Shown here: one piece after another, positions 6,136 through 13,279 of the stretch
How positions within the stretch are numbered: position 1 is the stretch's first letter
How the letters are laid out: the number at the start of each line of letters is the position of its first letter
Assembly: GCF_000876015.1 (NCBI RefSeq)
Contig: NZ_BBQM01000016.1
Span: 1-64,000, forward strand
Reading direction: 5' to 3'
DNA from: Cupriavidus basilensis
GTDB lineage: Bacteria; Pseudomonadota; Gammaproteobacteria; Burkholderiales; Burkholderiaceae
DNA length: 64,000 nt
Notes under the pieces: model-generated
What the model saw: only the letters and a program-made list of their open reading frames with translations
What the model was told of the DNA's origin: nothing
Databases searched by the model: none
Made by a program: the position numbers and the translations under genes

Positions 6136-6989
6136 GGCGCCCTTCTTTCCAGTTCTACCCAGGCGACTGGCAGTCCAACACGAACCTGCGCCGCTGCAAC
6201 CATGCTGAGAAGGGCGTATGGCTCGACGTCATGTGCCTGCTCCATGACTCTGAAGAATACGGCGTGCTGCGTTGGACCTTGAAGGAAATTGCCCAAGCTG
6301 TTGGCTGCCGATTGGTCGACCTGAAGGCGCTTTTGACAAAGGGCGTGCTGAAGGGCGCGGACGTCGGTGCCTCGTGCGAGGCATTCATCTATACCCCCAG
6401 ATCGGGCCGCAAGAATGGCGATCCGGTGACGCTCATTGCCGCGCAAGAGGGCCCTGTCTGGTACTCGTCGCGCATGGTCCGCGATGAATACGTGCGCACC
6501 ATTCGCGGTGAATCCTCCCGCTTTGGTGATGGCAATGATGATGCATCGAAGGGGCGCCAAATCAAAGGCAATGGTGAGCCACCAAAGGGCGCACCTAACC
6601 CCCCCTTTGGTGACGGCTCTTCTACTGCATCTGCATCTTCACCTTCGGGAACTACTCCCGTTCCTGACGGAACGGACGCTGGCGCGTCGCCAGCAATGCC
6701 TGCCGGGTTGGATGCGAAGGACGCGATTTTTCAGGTCGCCGTTCCGTGGATGGTTGAGCGAGGCGTACCGGACAAGAGCGCCCGGTCTCTGCTGGGCGGA
6801 GCGATGAAGCAGTTCGGGGACGATGGCGCGTGGGACCTAGCACAGCGCCTCATGCGGGAGCGGCCGATGGAGCCAGCGGCATGGCTAGCCGGGGCAATCA
6901 ACAAGAGCATGGGCAAGGGAGCGAGTAAGCATGGAAACTTCAGCAAGCAGGACTATCGCGCGGGCGTTAGTGAAGATGGCGCCTTCTGA
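6132..6989 (+). CDS. Phage replication protein (DUF1376-like N-terminus), 285 aa
   Basis: The first 110 residues (FQFYPGDWQSNTNLRRCNHAEKGVW and following) match the winged-helix-like DUF1376 region of phage replication initiators. A low-complexity Gly/Pro/Ser linker of about 80 residues follows, then a helical C-terminal domain (VPWMVERGVPDKSARSLLGG, EPAAWLAGAIN) of the kind that contacts the helicase loader. It immediately precedes a DnaC-type ATPase, as lambda O precedes P. The replication origin could lie inside this gene, but I see no clear iterons. Confidence 0.7.
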   Translation: MRRPSFQFYPGDWQSNTNLRRCNHAEKGVWLDVMCLLHDSEEYGVLRWTLKEIAQAVGCRLVDLKALLTKGVLKGADVGASCEAFIYTPRSGRKNGDPVTLIAAQEGPVWYSSRMVRDEYVRTIRGESSRFGDGNDDASKGRQIKGNGEPPKGAPNPPFGDGSSTASASSPSGTTPVPDGTDAGASPAMPAGLDAKDAIFQVAVPWMVERGVPDKSARSLLGGAMKQFGDDGAWDLAQRLMRERPMEPAAWLAGAINKSMGKGASKHGNFSKQDYRAGVSEDGAF

Positions 6990-7743
6990 GTGGCTTCGCA
7001 ACCGGGCGACCGAGTTGCGCAAGTGCGACGAGCACGGTGAGTACACGGCTATGCAGACGCCGGTGAAGTCATGGACGATCTGCCCGAGGTGCCTTGAGGT
7101 TGCGGACAAGCAGGGCGATGCGCAACGTAGGGTCGAGATCGCGCGCGAATGGGCGGAACGCCGCACGCAGCAACTACTGGGGCGGGCAGCCATTCCGGCT
7201 CGCTTCGAGGATCGTCGTCTGGCGAATTACGCGCCGACCTGCGAGCAGGCATGGCGTGCCCTGGCCGTGGCCAAGGAGTACGCGGACAACTTCGAGGTCA
7301 AACTTGAAGGCGGATGCGGCCTGATTCTTTGTGGCGGCGTCGGTACCGGCAAGACTCATCTTGCCGTCGGCATTGCGCACGAAATCATGATGCGCGGTTT
7401 GTCGCCGGTCTTCACTTCGGTGATGGGGGCTGTGCGTGCAGTCAAGGAGACCTACGGCCGTGACTCGGCGATGACCGAGCGGGACGCCATCCGCACCTTC
7501 ATCAAGCCGGATCTGCTGATCCTTGATGAAGTGGGTGTCCAGTTCGGCAGCGACACGGAAAAGCTGATCCTCTTCGAGATCATCAACGGCCGGTATGAGG
7601 AGGTGAAGCCAACAATCGTTATCAGCAACTTGGCCAAGGAAGCGCTGGCCCAGTTCCTCGGCGAGCGCTCATTCGACCGGCTACGCGAGGGCGGCGGCCG
7701 CCTGGTTGTTTTCGACTGGCCCAGTTACCGGAGGCAGGCATGA
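6931..7743 (+). CDS. DnaC-type helicase loader ATPase, 270 aa
   Basis: A possible zinc-binding N-terminus (C32, C51, C54) is followed by an AAA+ domain with Walker A GGVGTGKT at 135-142 and Walker B LLILDEVG. This is the DnaC/IstB-like family that loads the replicative helicase DnaB. It overlaps the replication protein gene by 59 nt if it starts at 6931 (good GGGAGCGAG upstream); an alternative ATG at 6976 would reduce this to 14 nt. Confidence 0.85.
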   Translation: METSASRTIARALVKMAPSEWLRNRATELRKCDEHGEYTAMQTPVKSWTICPRCLEVADKQGDAQRRVEIAREWAERRTQQLLGRAAIPARFEDRRLANYAPTCEQAWRALAVAKEYADNFEVKLEGGCGLILCGGVGTGKTHLAVGIAHEIMMRGLSPVFTSVMGAVRAVKETYGRDSAMTERDAIRTFIKPDLLILDEVGVQFGSDTEKLILFEIINGRYEEVKPTIVISNLAKEALAQFLGERSFDRLREGGGRLVVFDWPSYRRQA

Positions 7744-7964
7744 GCGCAGTTTCCTTTGTGGGTACGGACGCCGTAACGCGCGAGATGCTGCTCGGGCCTG
7801 AGTTTCGGAACATCGAGGTGATCGACTTCGATTGCCCGCACGGCATCGTTATCGTCCGGATCATCATCAACCTAAAAGTGGTGGTCCTCTACGGTGATCC
7901 TCAAGAAGCGCTTCTGAATTACCTGCGGGTCTCCACTGGGCCGACCGAGCTGGGGCGCGCATGA
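7740..7964 (+). CDS. Hypothetical phage protein, 74 aa
   Basis: Unrecognised. Likely a small alpha/beta domain (NIEVIDFDCPHGIVIVRIIINLKVVVLYGDPQEALLNYL) with alternating hydrophobic strands. Its ATG overlaps the stop of the helicase loader (ATGA) and its stop overlaps the next start, so it is translationally coupled in the operon. Confidence 0.6.
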   Translation: MSAVSFVGTDAVTREMLLGPEFRNIEVIDFDCPHGIVIVRIIINLKVVVLYGDPQEALLNYLRVSTGPTELGRA

Positions 7965-8200
7965 CCGTCACCTGTATCACCTGCGCCCATTTCACCATGA
8001 AGCCCCGCAAAGGCCCTGCGGTAGCCCATCTCACAGCAAGCGACATCGTGCATGCCAAGGTGGGCATGGGTAGATGCGAACTGGAGACGCTGACATTGAG
8101 GTGGACTGCAGCAGAAACCGAACTGGAGTGCGGCAAGCACGTTGCCGTGACCGAAGAACAGGCGGCGGCGCGCCGCGAATGGATCAGGAGCAAGGCATGA
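7961..8200 (+). CDS. Small Cys-containing phage protein, 79 aa
   Basis: Opens with TCITCAHF and has single Cys residues further on (GRCELE, LECGKH), a pattern compatible with a small metal-binding domain. Family not assigned. Coupled to both neighbours by ATGA overlaps. Confidence 0.6.
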   Translation: MTVTCITCAHFTMKPRKGPAVAHLTASDIVHAKVGMGRCELETLTLRWTAAETELECGKHVAVTEEQAAARREWIRSKA

Positions 8201-9096
8201 CCTGGACGCATGACGGCCTAGCCGAGGACCTGGCTGCGCATCTCCGCAGCAACACCGACCGCATGGTCTGGACGGACATGCAGCTCGGGGCCATGCACAG
8301 CAGCCGGCCGGATGTCTATGCGCTGCCGAAGAGTTACAGCCGCTTCCAGCCCATTGCTTACGAGTGCAAGGTGTCGATGTCCGATTTTCGCTCGGATGTG
8401 ACCAAGGGCAAGTACACCGACTATCTCGCGTTTGCCAGTGGAGTGGTGTTTGCATGCCCGGCCGGCCTGCTCAAGAAAGAGGATGTCCCACACGGGGCGG
8501 GGTTGATGGTTCGAGGCCCCGATGGGTGGCGGTCGCTCAAGAAGCCGGCATTGACCAAATGCGACACGCTGCCGCGCGATGCGTGGATGAAGTTGCTGAT
8601 CGATGGCGCACGCCGTGACATCCAGCGGCAGGAACTGCAAAAGGATCGCGCGTGGCGGTCGCTCAACGAGTATCAGACGCTACAAAAAATCCGCGCCGAG
8701 TTTGGGGCAGTGGTTGCGGCTGCGATCAGCGACCACCGAAACGGGACCACTCATCGGCTGGCCAGCCTCAAGGTCGAGATCATGAAGCAGACGGCGATGC
8801 TGGAGGCCGACTTAGCGCACATCGAGGAAAAGCGCCGAGCAGCGCGCAAGCGAGTTGACGATCAATGTTCGGAGCTGCTGTCCGCACTTGCCGCAGTCGT
8901 TGGCATGGAGCCGGATGCTGGTCGGGTGTACGAGATGGGCGCGCGCCTGCGGGACATGATTGCGCTGGCACAAGCTGATACCACGGTGAAGGAACTGCGC
9001 AGGATCATCCGTGGGATGCAGCTCAGTTTCAATCAATTTCGAGAAACTGAGGCGATCATCGATGCGACGCAAGTCGGCGAGAAGGCGGCTGCATGA
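8197..9096 (+). CDS. MmcB-like PD-(D/E)XK protein with helical C-terminus, 299 aa
   Basis: The N-terminal 130 residues contain RPDVYALP, then PIAYECKVSMSDFRSDVTKGKYTDYLAFASGVVFACPAG and GAGLMVR. This fits the MmcB/PD-(D/E)XK nuclease-like fold, with Asp and E-C-K as the presumed active-site set. The last 150 residues are a long helical region with Lys/Arg-rich heptads (EADLAHIEEKRRAARKR). MmcB itself is linked to DNA repair in Caulobacter. Nuclease activity here is inferred from the motif only. Start at 8197, ATGA overlap with the previous gene. Confidence 0.65.
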   Translation: MTWTHDGLAEDLAAHLRSNTDRMVWTDMQLGAMHSSRPDVYALPKSYSRFQPIAYECKVSMSDFRSDVTKGKYTDYLAFASGVVFACPAGLLKKEDVPHGAGLMVRGPDGWRSLKKPALTKCDTLPRDAWMKLLIDGARRDIQRQELQKDRAWRSLNEYQTLQKIRAEFGAVVAAAISDHRNGTTHRLASLKVEIMKQTAMLEADLAHIEEKRRAARKRVDDQCSELLSALAAVVGMEPDAGRVYEMGARLRDMIALAQADTTVKELRRIIRGMQLSFNQFRETEAIIDATQVGEKAAA

Positions 9097-9356
9097 GCGA
9101 CATCCGCCAACTACCGGTTCAAGGAGTGGCGGCTCGGCCGGCCCCCAAAAAGATCGTCCGCCCCTGCGAGTACGGAATGTACAACGCAGTCAAGGACATG
9201 GAGACGCAGATGGGCAGCGTCGAAGCATACAACCGCCTCTGCGAATGGGCTGCGCACCTGAAAGCCAAGATCGATGCTGGAGAAGCCGTCCAGCAGCACG
9301 CCATGTGGGCGACCGATCCGAAGTTCATCTATCCCGCTGATGGGCTGCAGCCATGA
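9093..9356 (+). CDS. Hypothetical phage protein, 87 aa
   Basis: Unrecognised small protein with one probable helix (SVEAYNRLCEWAAHLKAKIDAGEAVQQ). ATGA overlaps with both neighbours place it in the coupled early operon. Confidence 0.6.
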   Translation: MSDIRQLPVQGVAARPAPKKIVRPCEYGMYNAVKDMETQMGSVEAYNRLCEWAAHLKAKIDAGEAVQQHAMWATDPKFIYPADGLQP

Positions 9357-9805
9357 GCAAGAAACCACGATGGACTCTCGATGGTTATCTAGCCGCACAT
9401 CGTGCGATCTGGTCCGCGCCTACGGCGCCATCTAAGGCTGATCGCGCGGCGGCTGTCGTGAGGCGCACCCAGGCACTGGGCCGGCTCAAGACCGGCCAGA
9501 TGAACAAGGGTGAGGCCCGCTACGCCGTCTACCTGGACGAGCAAAAGCTAGCTGGCGCGGTGCTGTGGTGGAAGTTCGAGGCCGTGAAGTTGATGATCGC
9601 GCCGAACACCTCGATCACCGTGGACTTCGCGGTGATGCTTGCCTCGGGCGTGATCGAGCTGCGGGACTACAAGGGCGCGAAGGCGATGGTCACGGACGAT
9701 GCGCGCGCCAAGATGAAGGTGGCTGCCGCGCAGTTCCCGTTCGTCTTCAAGTTCATCTACCCCGCTGGGAAGGTTGGATCCGGATGGCTCGAGGAGGAAA
9801 TCTGA
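9353..9805 (+). CDS. DUF1064-like phage endonuclease, 150 aa
   Basis: MNKGEARYAVYLDE, then WWKFEAVKLMIAPNTSITVDFAVMLASGVIELRDYKG and the C-terminal KMKVAAAQFPFVFKFIYP match phage DUF1064-type proteins, related to PD-(D/E)XK enzymes. Candidate acidic residues are the Glu of KGEA, the Asp of TVDF and the Glu of VIELRDYKG. A Holliday-junction or branched-DNA nuclease role is plausible. Length is normal. Confidence 0.75.
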   Translation: MSKKPRWTLDGYLAAHRAIWSAPTAPSKADRAAAVVRRTQALGRLKTGQMNKGEARYAVYLDEQKLAGAVLWWKFEAVKLMIAPNTSITVDFAVMLASGVIELRDYKGAKAMVTDDARAKMKVAAAQFPFVFKFIYPAGKVGSGWLEEEI

Positions 9806-9882
9806 TGGATGACGTCATGAATGCATTTGTGCTGGCCGTTGTGATCGCGATGGTGGCGATCACGGTGGGGTTCGCGCGATGA
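9805..9882 (+). CDS. 25-aa single-helix membrane peptide
   Basis: ATG at 9805 follows GAGGAGGAAATC and overlaps the previous stop (TGATG). Residues 7-23 (AFVLAVVIAMVAITVGF) form one transmembrane helix. It is tied by overlapping codons to genes on both sides, which argues it is translated. Function unknown. Confidence 0.5.
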   Translation: MDDVMNAFVLAVVIAMVAITVGFAR

Positions 9883-9962
9883 AGTGTGCGAACTGCGGTG
9901 GCGCCAACCACACGGCGCCGAATTGCCCTTGGACCCGCTGCGTGCGGATTGCGAGGCCCTGA
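9879..9962 (+). CDS. 27-aa CCHC zinc-knuckle peptide
   Basis: The ATG overlaps the preceding TGA and the stop overlaps the next start (TGATG). Residues 3-16 (CANCGGANHTAPNC) give C-X2-C-X4-H-X4-C, the exact spacing of a CCHC zinc knuckle, followed by a basic tail. Zinc knuckles bind single-stranded nucleic acid, and small Cys-rich proteins occur in the nin region of lambdoid phages. The exact motif in so short a frame is unlikely by chance. Confidence 0.6.
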   Translation: MKCANCGGANHTAPNCPWTRCVRIARP

Positions 9963-10474
9963 TGGCCGGCACGAAGAAGCCCCGCAGGGCCCACCGCCCG
10001 CGCGAGATCCGCAACGACATCCCGGCGATGTTGTTCGAGAGCGACCAGCCATTGCCGGACCACCAGCGCGCCAGCATCCTGATCGCTGCCCATGCCTCTG
10101 TGTCCGCACTCGCGCGCGGCAGCGCCACGAAGGATGACTGGCACACCATCGTCAACGCCATGAACGCCTCTCAAGTCTTATGCGAAGGCGCTGGCAACAA
10201 GGAGGTGGGCTTGACCGTCATCCACGCTGCCCAAAACGCCATGATCGAAGTCGGCGAGCGCTGCAAGCAGATCGGCAGGCTTGGTGTCTCGGGCGATGGG
10301 TTACGCGCGATCAACGAGGCAATGGCGCTCTACGAGCAGTTGCTGGAGACGGTGACGAAGCGGCAATTCACGACCGCAATCAAAGAGGCCGACCGCCGCA
10401 TCAAGGCCGGCAACGTGGTGCGGTTGAAGCGCGAGGGAACTCGCAGGATGAGCGCGGCCGGGCTGGCTGTGTAA
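9962..10474 (+). CDS. Conserved phage helical protein, 170 aa
   Basis: A basic N-terminus (MAGTKKPRRAHRPREIRN) precedes a mostly helical body (RASILIAAHASVSALARG, DDWHTIVNAMNASQVLCEGAG, INEAMALYEQLLETVTKRQFTTAIKEADRRI). Similar proteins occur in beta-proteobacterial phages, without known function. Start at 9962 chosen because it overlaps the zinc-knuckle stop; an in-frame upstream extension to 9884 lacks a ribosome site. Confidence 0.6.
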   Translation: MAGTKKPRRAHRPREIRNDIPAMLFESDQPLPDHQRASILIAAHASVSALARGSATKDDWHTIVNAMNASQVLCEGAGNKEVGLTVIHAAQNAMIEVGERCKQIGRLGVSGDGLRAINEAMALYEQLLETVTKRQFTTAIKEADRRIKAGNVVRLKREGTRRMSAAGLAV

Positions 10475-10485
10475 CTGGAGGCGGC

Positions 10486-10668
10486 ATGGAGATTGTGAAT
10501 GTGAAGGTCAGTCTGGATGACGTCATCCGGTACTACGTCGAGGGGTTCAAGTTGGAAGGGAACAAAACACTCTTTAGGTATGAGGCGTTCGTTGACCCCT
10601 CAAAGCGAGTGGTTTGGATCGAGGCCACCCTAAAGGACTCTTCTACAGAGCAGGCGGACGATGAGTGA
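10486..10668 (+). CDS. Hypothetical phage protein, 60 aa
   Basis: GGAGGCGGC precedes the ATG. The sequence (IVNVKVSLDDVIRYYVEGFKL, then YEAFVDPSKRVVWIEATL) suggests a small alpha/beta fold. Overlaps the next gene by 8 nt. Family unknown. Confidence 0.55.
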   Translation: MEIVNVKVSLDDVIRYYVEGFKLEGNKTLFRYEAFVDPSKRVVWIEATLKDSSTEQADDE

Positions 10669-11008
10669 TCTTGACCAAATCGAAGCGGCCGCCCGCGCCG
10701 CCGGCTACGAGACGCGCCGCTACCGTGTGCGCGAACTGGAGGTCGTCCATATCGGGGTGGGCGATCAATGGGCGCTGTTCGATCCTCGCCGCAGCGACGT
10801 GGATGCGCTCAGGCTGATGGTCGACTGCCGCCTCAACGTCGGCGTGGGCGAGCGCAGGGTGACTGCTACCGCCTACCCCGGCGGTGTGGCGCTGACCGTC
10901 ATCGAGGATGCCGGGGATAACCGCGCGGCAGCTACCCGCATCGCAATCACGCGCGCTGCTGAGGCGCTGTATCTGCACAGGCAGGCAAAGGAGCAAGCGC
11001 AATGGTAG
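10661..11008 (+). CDS. Hypothetical phage protein, 115 aa
   Basis: N-terminal helix, then strands (RRYRVRELEVVHIGVGDQWALFDP) and a segment DALRLMVDCRLNVGV, ending in a helix (AAATRIAITRAAEALYLHRQ). It resembles the phage proteins that sit near ninB and are sometimes annotated NinX-like, but I cannot confirm a family. Overlaps the next reading frame by 7 nt. Confidence 0.55.
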   Translation: MSDLDQIEAAARAAGYETRRYRVRELEVVHIGVGDQWALFDPRRSDVDALRLMVDCRLNVGVGERRVTATAYPGGVALTVIEDAGDNRAAATRIAITRAAEALYLHRQAKEQAQW

Positions 11009-11175
11009 ATGGTGATATGTACGGCGAGGGCGTCATGACGGTCACGGCCGCATGGTTCGCATGGCGCCCGGTCCGTCTCGGCGCCGGGCGCTGGGCATGG
11101 CTTCAGCGGGTGAGGAGAATCAGAACGAAGGCTTTGTGGCGCGATTGCCGCACCATCTACCAGCCGATTGAGTGA
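11002..11175 (+). CDS. Short phage protein, 57 aa
   Basis: ATG at 11002 overlaps the previous stop and the stop overlaps the GTG of NinB. The sequence MVDGDMYGEGVMTVTAAWFAWRPVRLGAGRW... is Trp/Arg-rich, with a WLQRVRRIR segment suited to nucleic acid or membrane contact. Overlap on both sides is the main argument that it is real. Function unknown. Confidence 0.5.
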   Translation: MVDGDMYGEGVMTVTAAWFAWRPVRLGAGRWAWLQRVRRIRTKALWRDCRTIYQPIE

Positions 11176-11588
11176 CCGAAATCCACCGCGAATTCGTCCT
11201 CCGCGGCCGCGCGGACTGGCAAGAGGTGGTAGCCACCGTCCGGGCTGCCGGCCCGGCGATGGCGGAGCGGGGCACACCGCTGCGCTTGGTCTTGGTCGAC
11301 GAGTCGCAAGACAGGCTGGAAGAACAGGTGAAATTTTACTGGTCGGCGGTGATCGAGCCCATCGCCGAGCAGGTGTGGATCGGCGGCCGGCAGTTCTCGG
11401 CGAAGGCATGGCACGTCGAGATGAAGGAACGCTTCCTGCCGGTGCGCGAGATGCGCATGCCGGACGGGACGGTAAGGATGGTGGCGCCATCGATCGCGCG
11501 CGGCGAGATCACCGTGGGCGCCATGTCCGAATACACAAAGAAGGTAGCCGCGCATGCCGCGAGCGAACTAGGGGTGCAGTTTGATTAA
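11172..11588 (+). CDS. ninB: NinB-family recombination protein, 138 aa
   Basis: Matches NinB (lambda Orf): an N-terminal alpha/beta region, LVDESQDRLEEQVKFYWSAVIEPIAEQVWIGGRQFSAKAWHVEMKERFLP, then VGAMSEYTKKVAAHAASELGVQF. Lambda Orf helps load recombinases on SSB-coated DNA and can replace RecFOR. Starts with GTG overlapping the previous stop. Normal length. Confidence 0.85.
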   Translation: MTEIHREFVLRGRADWQEVVATVRAAGPAMAERGTPLRLVLVDESQDRLEEQVKFYWSAVIEPIAEQVWIGGRQFSAKAWHVEMKERFLPVREMRMPDGTVRMVAPSIARGEITVGAMSEYTKKVAAHAASELGVQFD

Positions 11589-11614
11589 CCCGGGTCCCTT
11601 TCAGGGGCGGGAAG

Positions 11615-11947
11615 ATGGGCGTACATGCCAAGCGGCGCGCTGCCTGGGAGGCGGCGGGCCAGTTGACATTGCAGTTGGAGGTTCGGGCGCGGACGCATCG
11701 TGAGCGGATACTGGAGGTGCTGGCCGAGAGCAATGATTTTCTCGTCGGCCAGGAGGTGGCGCGGCGGGCCGGGCTGCCGTACAAGCCGGCACTGGACGCG
11801 CTGACCTACCTGTACAACGATGGGAAGATCGCGCGGGTAGGGCGGAAATTCACGGCGCGCTGGGGGCGGATGACGCTGGTCCAGCGGGACACTGGATACA
11901 CTAACCTTGAGGCGTTTTTCCGTGGTGTAGGCGGCCGAGTCGAATAG
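11615..11947 (+). CDS. Winged-helix protein at the lambda Q position, 110 aa
   Basis: Residues 30-85 form a winged helix (RTHRERILEVLAESNDFLVGQEVARRAGLPYKPALDALTYLYNDGKIARVGRKF). GGCGGGAAG precedes the ATG. It is the last early gene, immediately before the structured noncoding region and the late lysis genes, where lambdoid phages encode the late activator (Q). It is therefore the best candidate in the window for a protein acting on the late promoter motif; there is no sequence similarity to Q. Confidence 0.65.
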   Translation: MGVHAKRRAAWEAAGQLTLQLEVRARTHRERILEVLAESNDFLVGQEVARRAGLPYKPALDALTYLYNDGKIARVGRKFTARWGRMTLVQRDTGYTNLEAFFRGVGGRVE

Positions 11948-11964
11948 CGGCAGCGCCCTATAAT
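11939..11964 (+). promoter_or_regulatory. Promoter of the structured RNA region
   Basis: A perfect TATAAT (11959-11964) stands out in GC-rich DNA. GTCGAATAG at 11939-11947 resembles the upstream box of the late promoter motif (CTCGAATWG), at 11 rather than 12 nt spacing. There is no consensus -35 box. The expected start is near 11971, after the stop of the winged-helix gene. Confidence 0.6.
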
Positions 11965-11970
11965 TAAGAC

Positions 11971-12645
11971 CTCAATGCCCCGTAGATAGCCCGGGAACCC
12001 AGCCGATGGGAGGTCATGAGGCCTGCAATGCCGCAAGCAGGCGAAGGATCGGCAAAGATGGCGCCGCAGGCGGGACAGCCGCCAAAGCATCCTGCCTGCC
12101 TTCATGCATGGTGATTGCATCCGGTACGCGAAATCCGGTTATCTGCCTGCCCGTCGCGGGGCAATGAAATTGGCAGAGAGGTCCATGAGGGCCGCAGTAG
12201 TCACCATCCGTGAAGACCCACCCTGAGATGGGGCATTGAGGTGCGCTAGTTGTCTGTCGTGAGCGCGCGGAGCCCTGAGACAGACTTACCCGAGGCGCTT
12301 GCTGGGCTGAAGAATCGGGGACGCGGCATAGCTAAAACCCAGCACTCTCACGCATGGCGATTGGGCCGAGTTGCGCCAACGTCGGGTAGCGCACGGTACA
12401 GGACCGTGTATCTGCGTCCGGCGGATCAATCGCCAGCCGCGAGGGAATGCGCAGGCTGATGCGCTAAAACCTAGCAGTCGGACGATGCGGATAGCTGTGG
12501 CCTGAAAAACTGTCCCAGAGCCTGCGGTGGCAAAGGGCATGAGCGTCAAGCCGGATCGGGTGTAATGGCCAAACGACACGCAAGCCGGAGACCAGCGCCG
12601 GCCCCTCACCCAAGCCCTGCCTCGTGCGGGGCTTGTTCTTTTCTG
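11971..12645 (+). ncRNA. Candidate large structured noncoding RNA, about 675 nt
   Basis: No convincing reading frame on either strand. Perfect nested stems occur throughout: 12002-12007/12048-12053 enclosing 12021-12026/12037-12042; 12069-12073/12079-12083; 12104-12108/12116-12120; 12148-12152/12159-12163; 12252-12258/12279-12285 (7 bp); 12301-12306/12338-12343; 12355-12362/12428-12435 (8 bp) enclosing 12392-12397/12403-12408. A motif GCTAAAACCYAGCASTC recurs at 12331-12347 and 12463-12479. A TATAAT box precedes it and a terminator follows. The position matches the late leader of lambdoid phages, but the size and complexity recall large phage RNAs such as GOLLD. I cannot test membership of any known class. 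Confidence 0.65.
12612..12643 (+). terminator. Terminator at the end of the structured RNA
   Basis: Stem AAGCCC (12612-12617) / GGGCTT (12629-12634), with partial inner pairing, followed by the interrupted T tract GTTCTTTTC. It separates the RNA from the lysis operon promoter at 12652. Confidence 0.7.
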
Positions 12646-12651
12646 CTTCGC

Positions 12652-12678
12652 CTCGAATAGTTCACCGCCCAATACCAT
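12652..12678 (+). promoter_or_regulatory. Late promoter motif, copy upstream of lysis genes
   Basis: CTCGAATAG (12652-12660), 12 nt, then TACCAT (12673-12678). It lies 29 nt before the holin-like gene and just after the terminator of the structured RNA. One of five close copies with identical spacing (also 24927, 25278, 34182, 36848) plus weaker ones at 17963 and 11939. Confidence 0.65.
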
Positions 12679-12707
12679 CGTCTCATTCTCAACCGAGTGA
12701 GACGACA

Positions 12708-12998
12708 ATGCCCCGATTCCCCAAGAGCCACGCGTTGCAAGACCGCTTGCGCATGGCTATCTGGCTGCTGTTCGGCCTGGCCTTCTATGTCGCCGTGTTG
12801 CTGATCGACGGCACCCGATTCCCGACCGTGCAGGTCACGCTCCAGAAACTGGGCCACGTCACCACGTTCGCGTGGGTGGGCTACTGGATTGCCCGGCAGG
12901 CGCTGGGCCGGGTGTACGCCGCCAGCAGCTCGCAGGACCGGCTGGCGCGCGCCATCGTGATCGCTGGCGTGATCATCGCTGGCTTGACGGGGCTCTGA
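12708..12998 (+). CDS. Putative holin, 96 aa
   Basis: Three hydrophobic segments (about residues 20-37, 54-71 and 81-96) and a basic N-terminus (PRFPKSHALQDRLR). It opens the lysis cassette, which runs on to a transglycosylase and spanins, so a holin role is the natural reading. No named holin family is recognised. A small inverted repeat (TCTCA/TGAGA) sits just before the start. Confidence 0.65.
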   Translation: MPRFPKSHALQDRLRMAIWLLFGLAFYVAVLLIDGTRFPTVQVTLQKLGHVTTFAWVGYWIARQALGRVYAASSSQDRLARAIVIAGVIIAGLTGL

Positions 12999-13000
12999 TC

Positions 13001-13279
13001 ATGGCAAAGATCCTCTCATTCCTCTGCTTCTTCTTCCACCCCGTCGCGCTCGCCATCGATCTGATGGTCCTGCTTGTGTGGTCATCCATCGGCCTGATCG
13101 GTACCCCTGCAAGCAGCGGGCGCCCGTACACGTGGACCACCTCGGCGGCGCTTCTGGTTGTCCTGTTGACGCTGTTCTTGCTCGGGCGCTGGGCCGGGCG
13201 GCTGGCGGAGCGTGAGCGGGCGCGGAAGATCCGCGATGGCCTGGTCGATCTGGTGCAGGCAATCCGGAGTGCACTATGA
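13001..13279 (+). CDS. Second small membrane protein of the lysis cassette, 92 aa
   Basis: Two clear transmembrane helices (residues 4-30, with LSFLCFFFHPVALAIDLMVLLVW, and 49-65) and a charged C-terminal tail (RLAERERARKIRDG). It could be the antiholin or a second holin component. It overlaps the next gene by 4 nt. Confidence 0.6.
   Translation: MAKILSFLCFFFHPVALAIDLMVLLVWSSIGLIGTPASSGRPYTWTTSAALLVVLLTLFLLGRWAGRLAERERARKIRDGLVDLVQAIRSAL

Noticed and set aside
6132-6989. Replication origin iterons inside the replication protein gene
   Set aside because: The middle is low-complexity, but I could not find regularly spaced repeats to support an origin call.
11948-12707. Short open frames in the structured RNA region, including 12250-12459 and 12286-12708
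   Set aside because: Composition is not protein-like, starts lack ribosome sites and the frames cut across perfect RNA stems.
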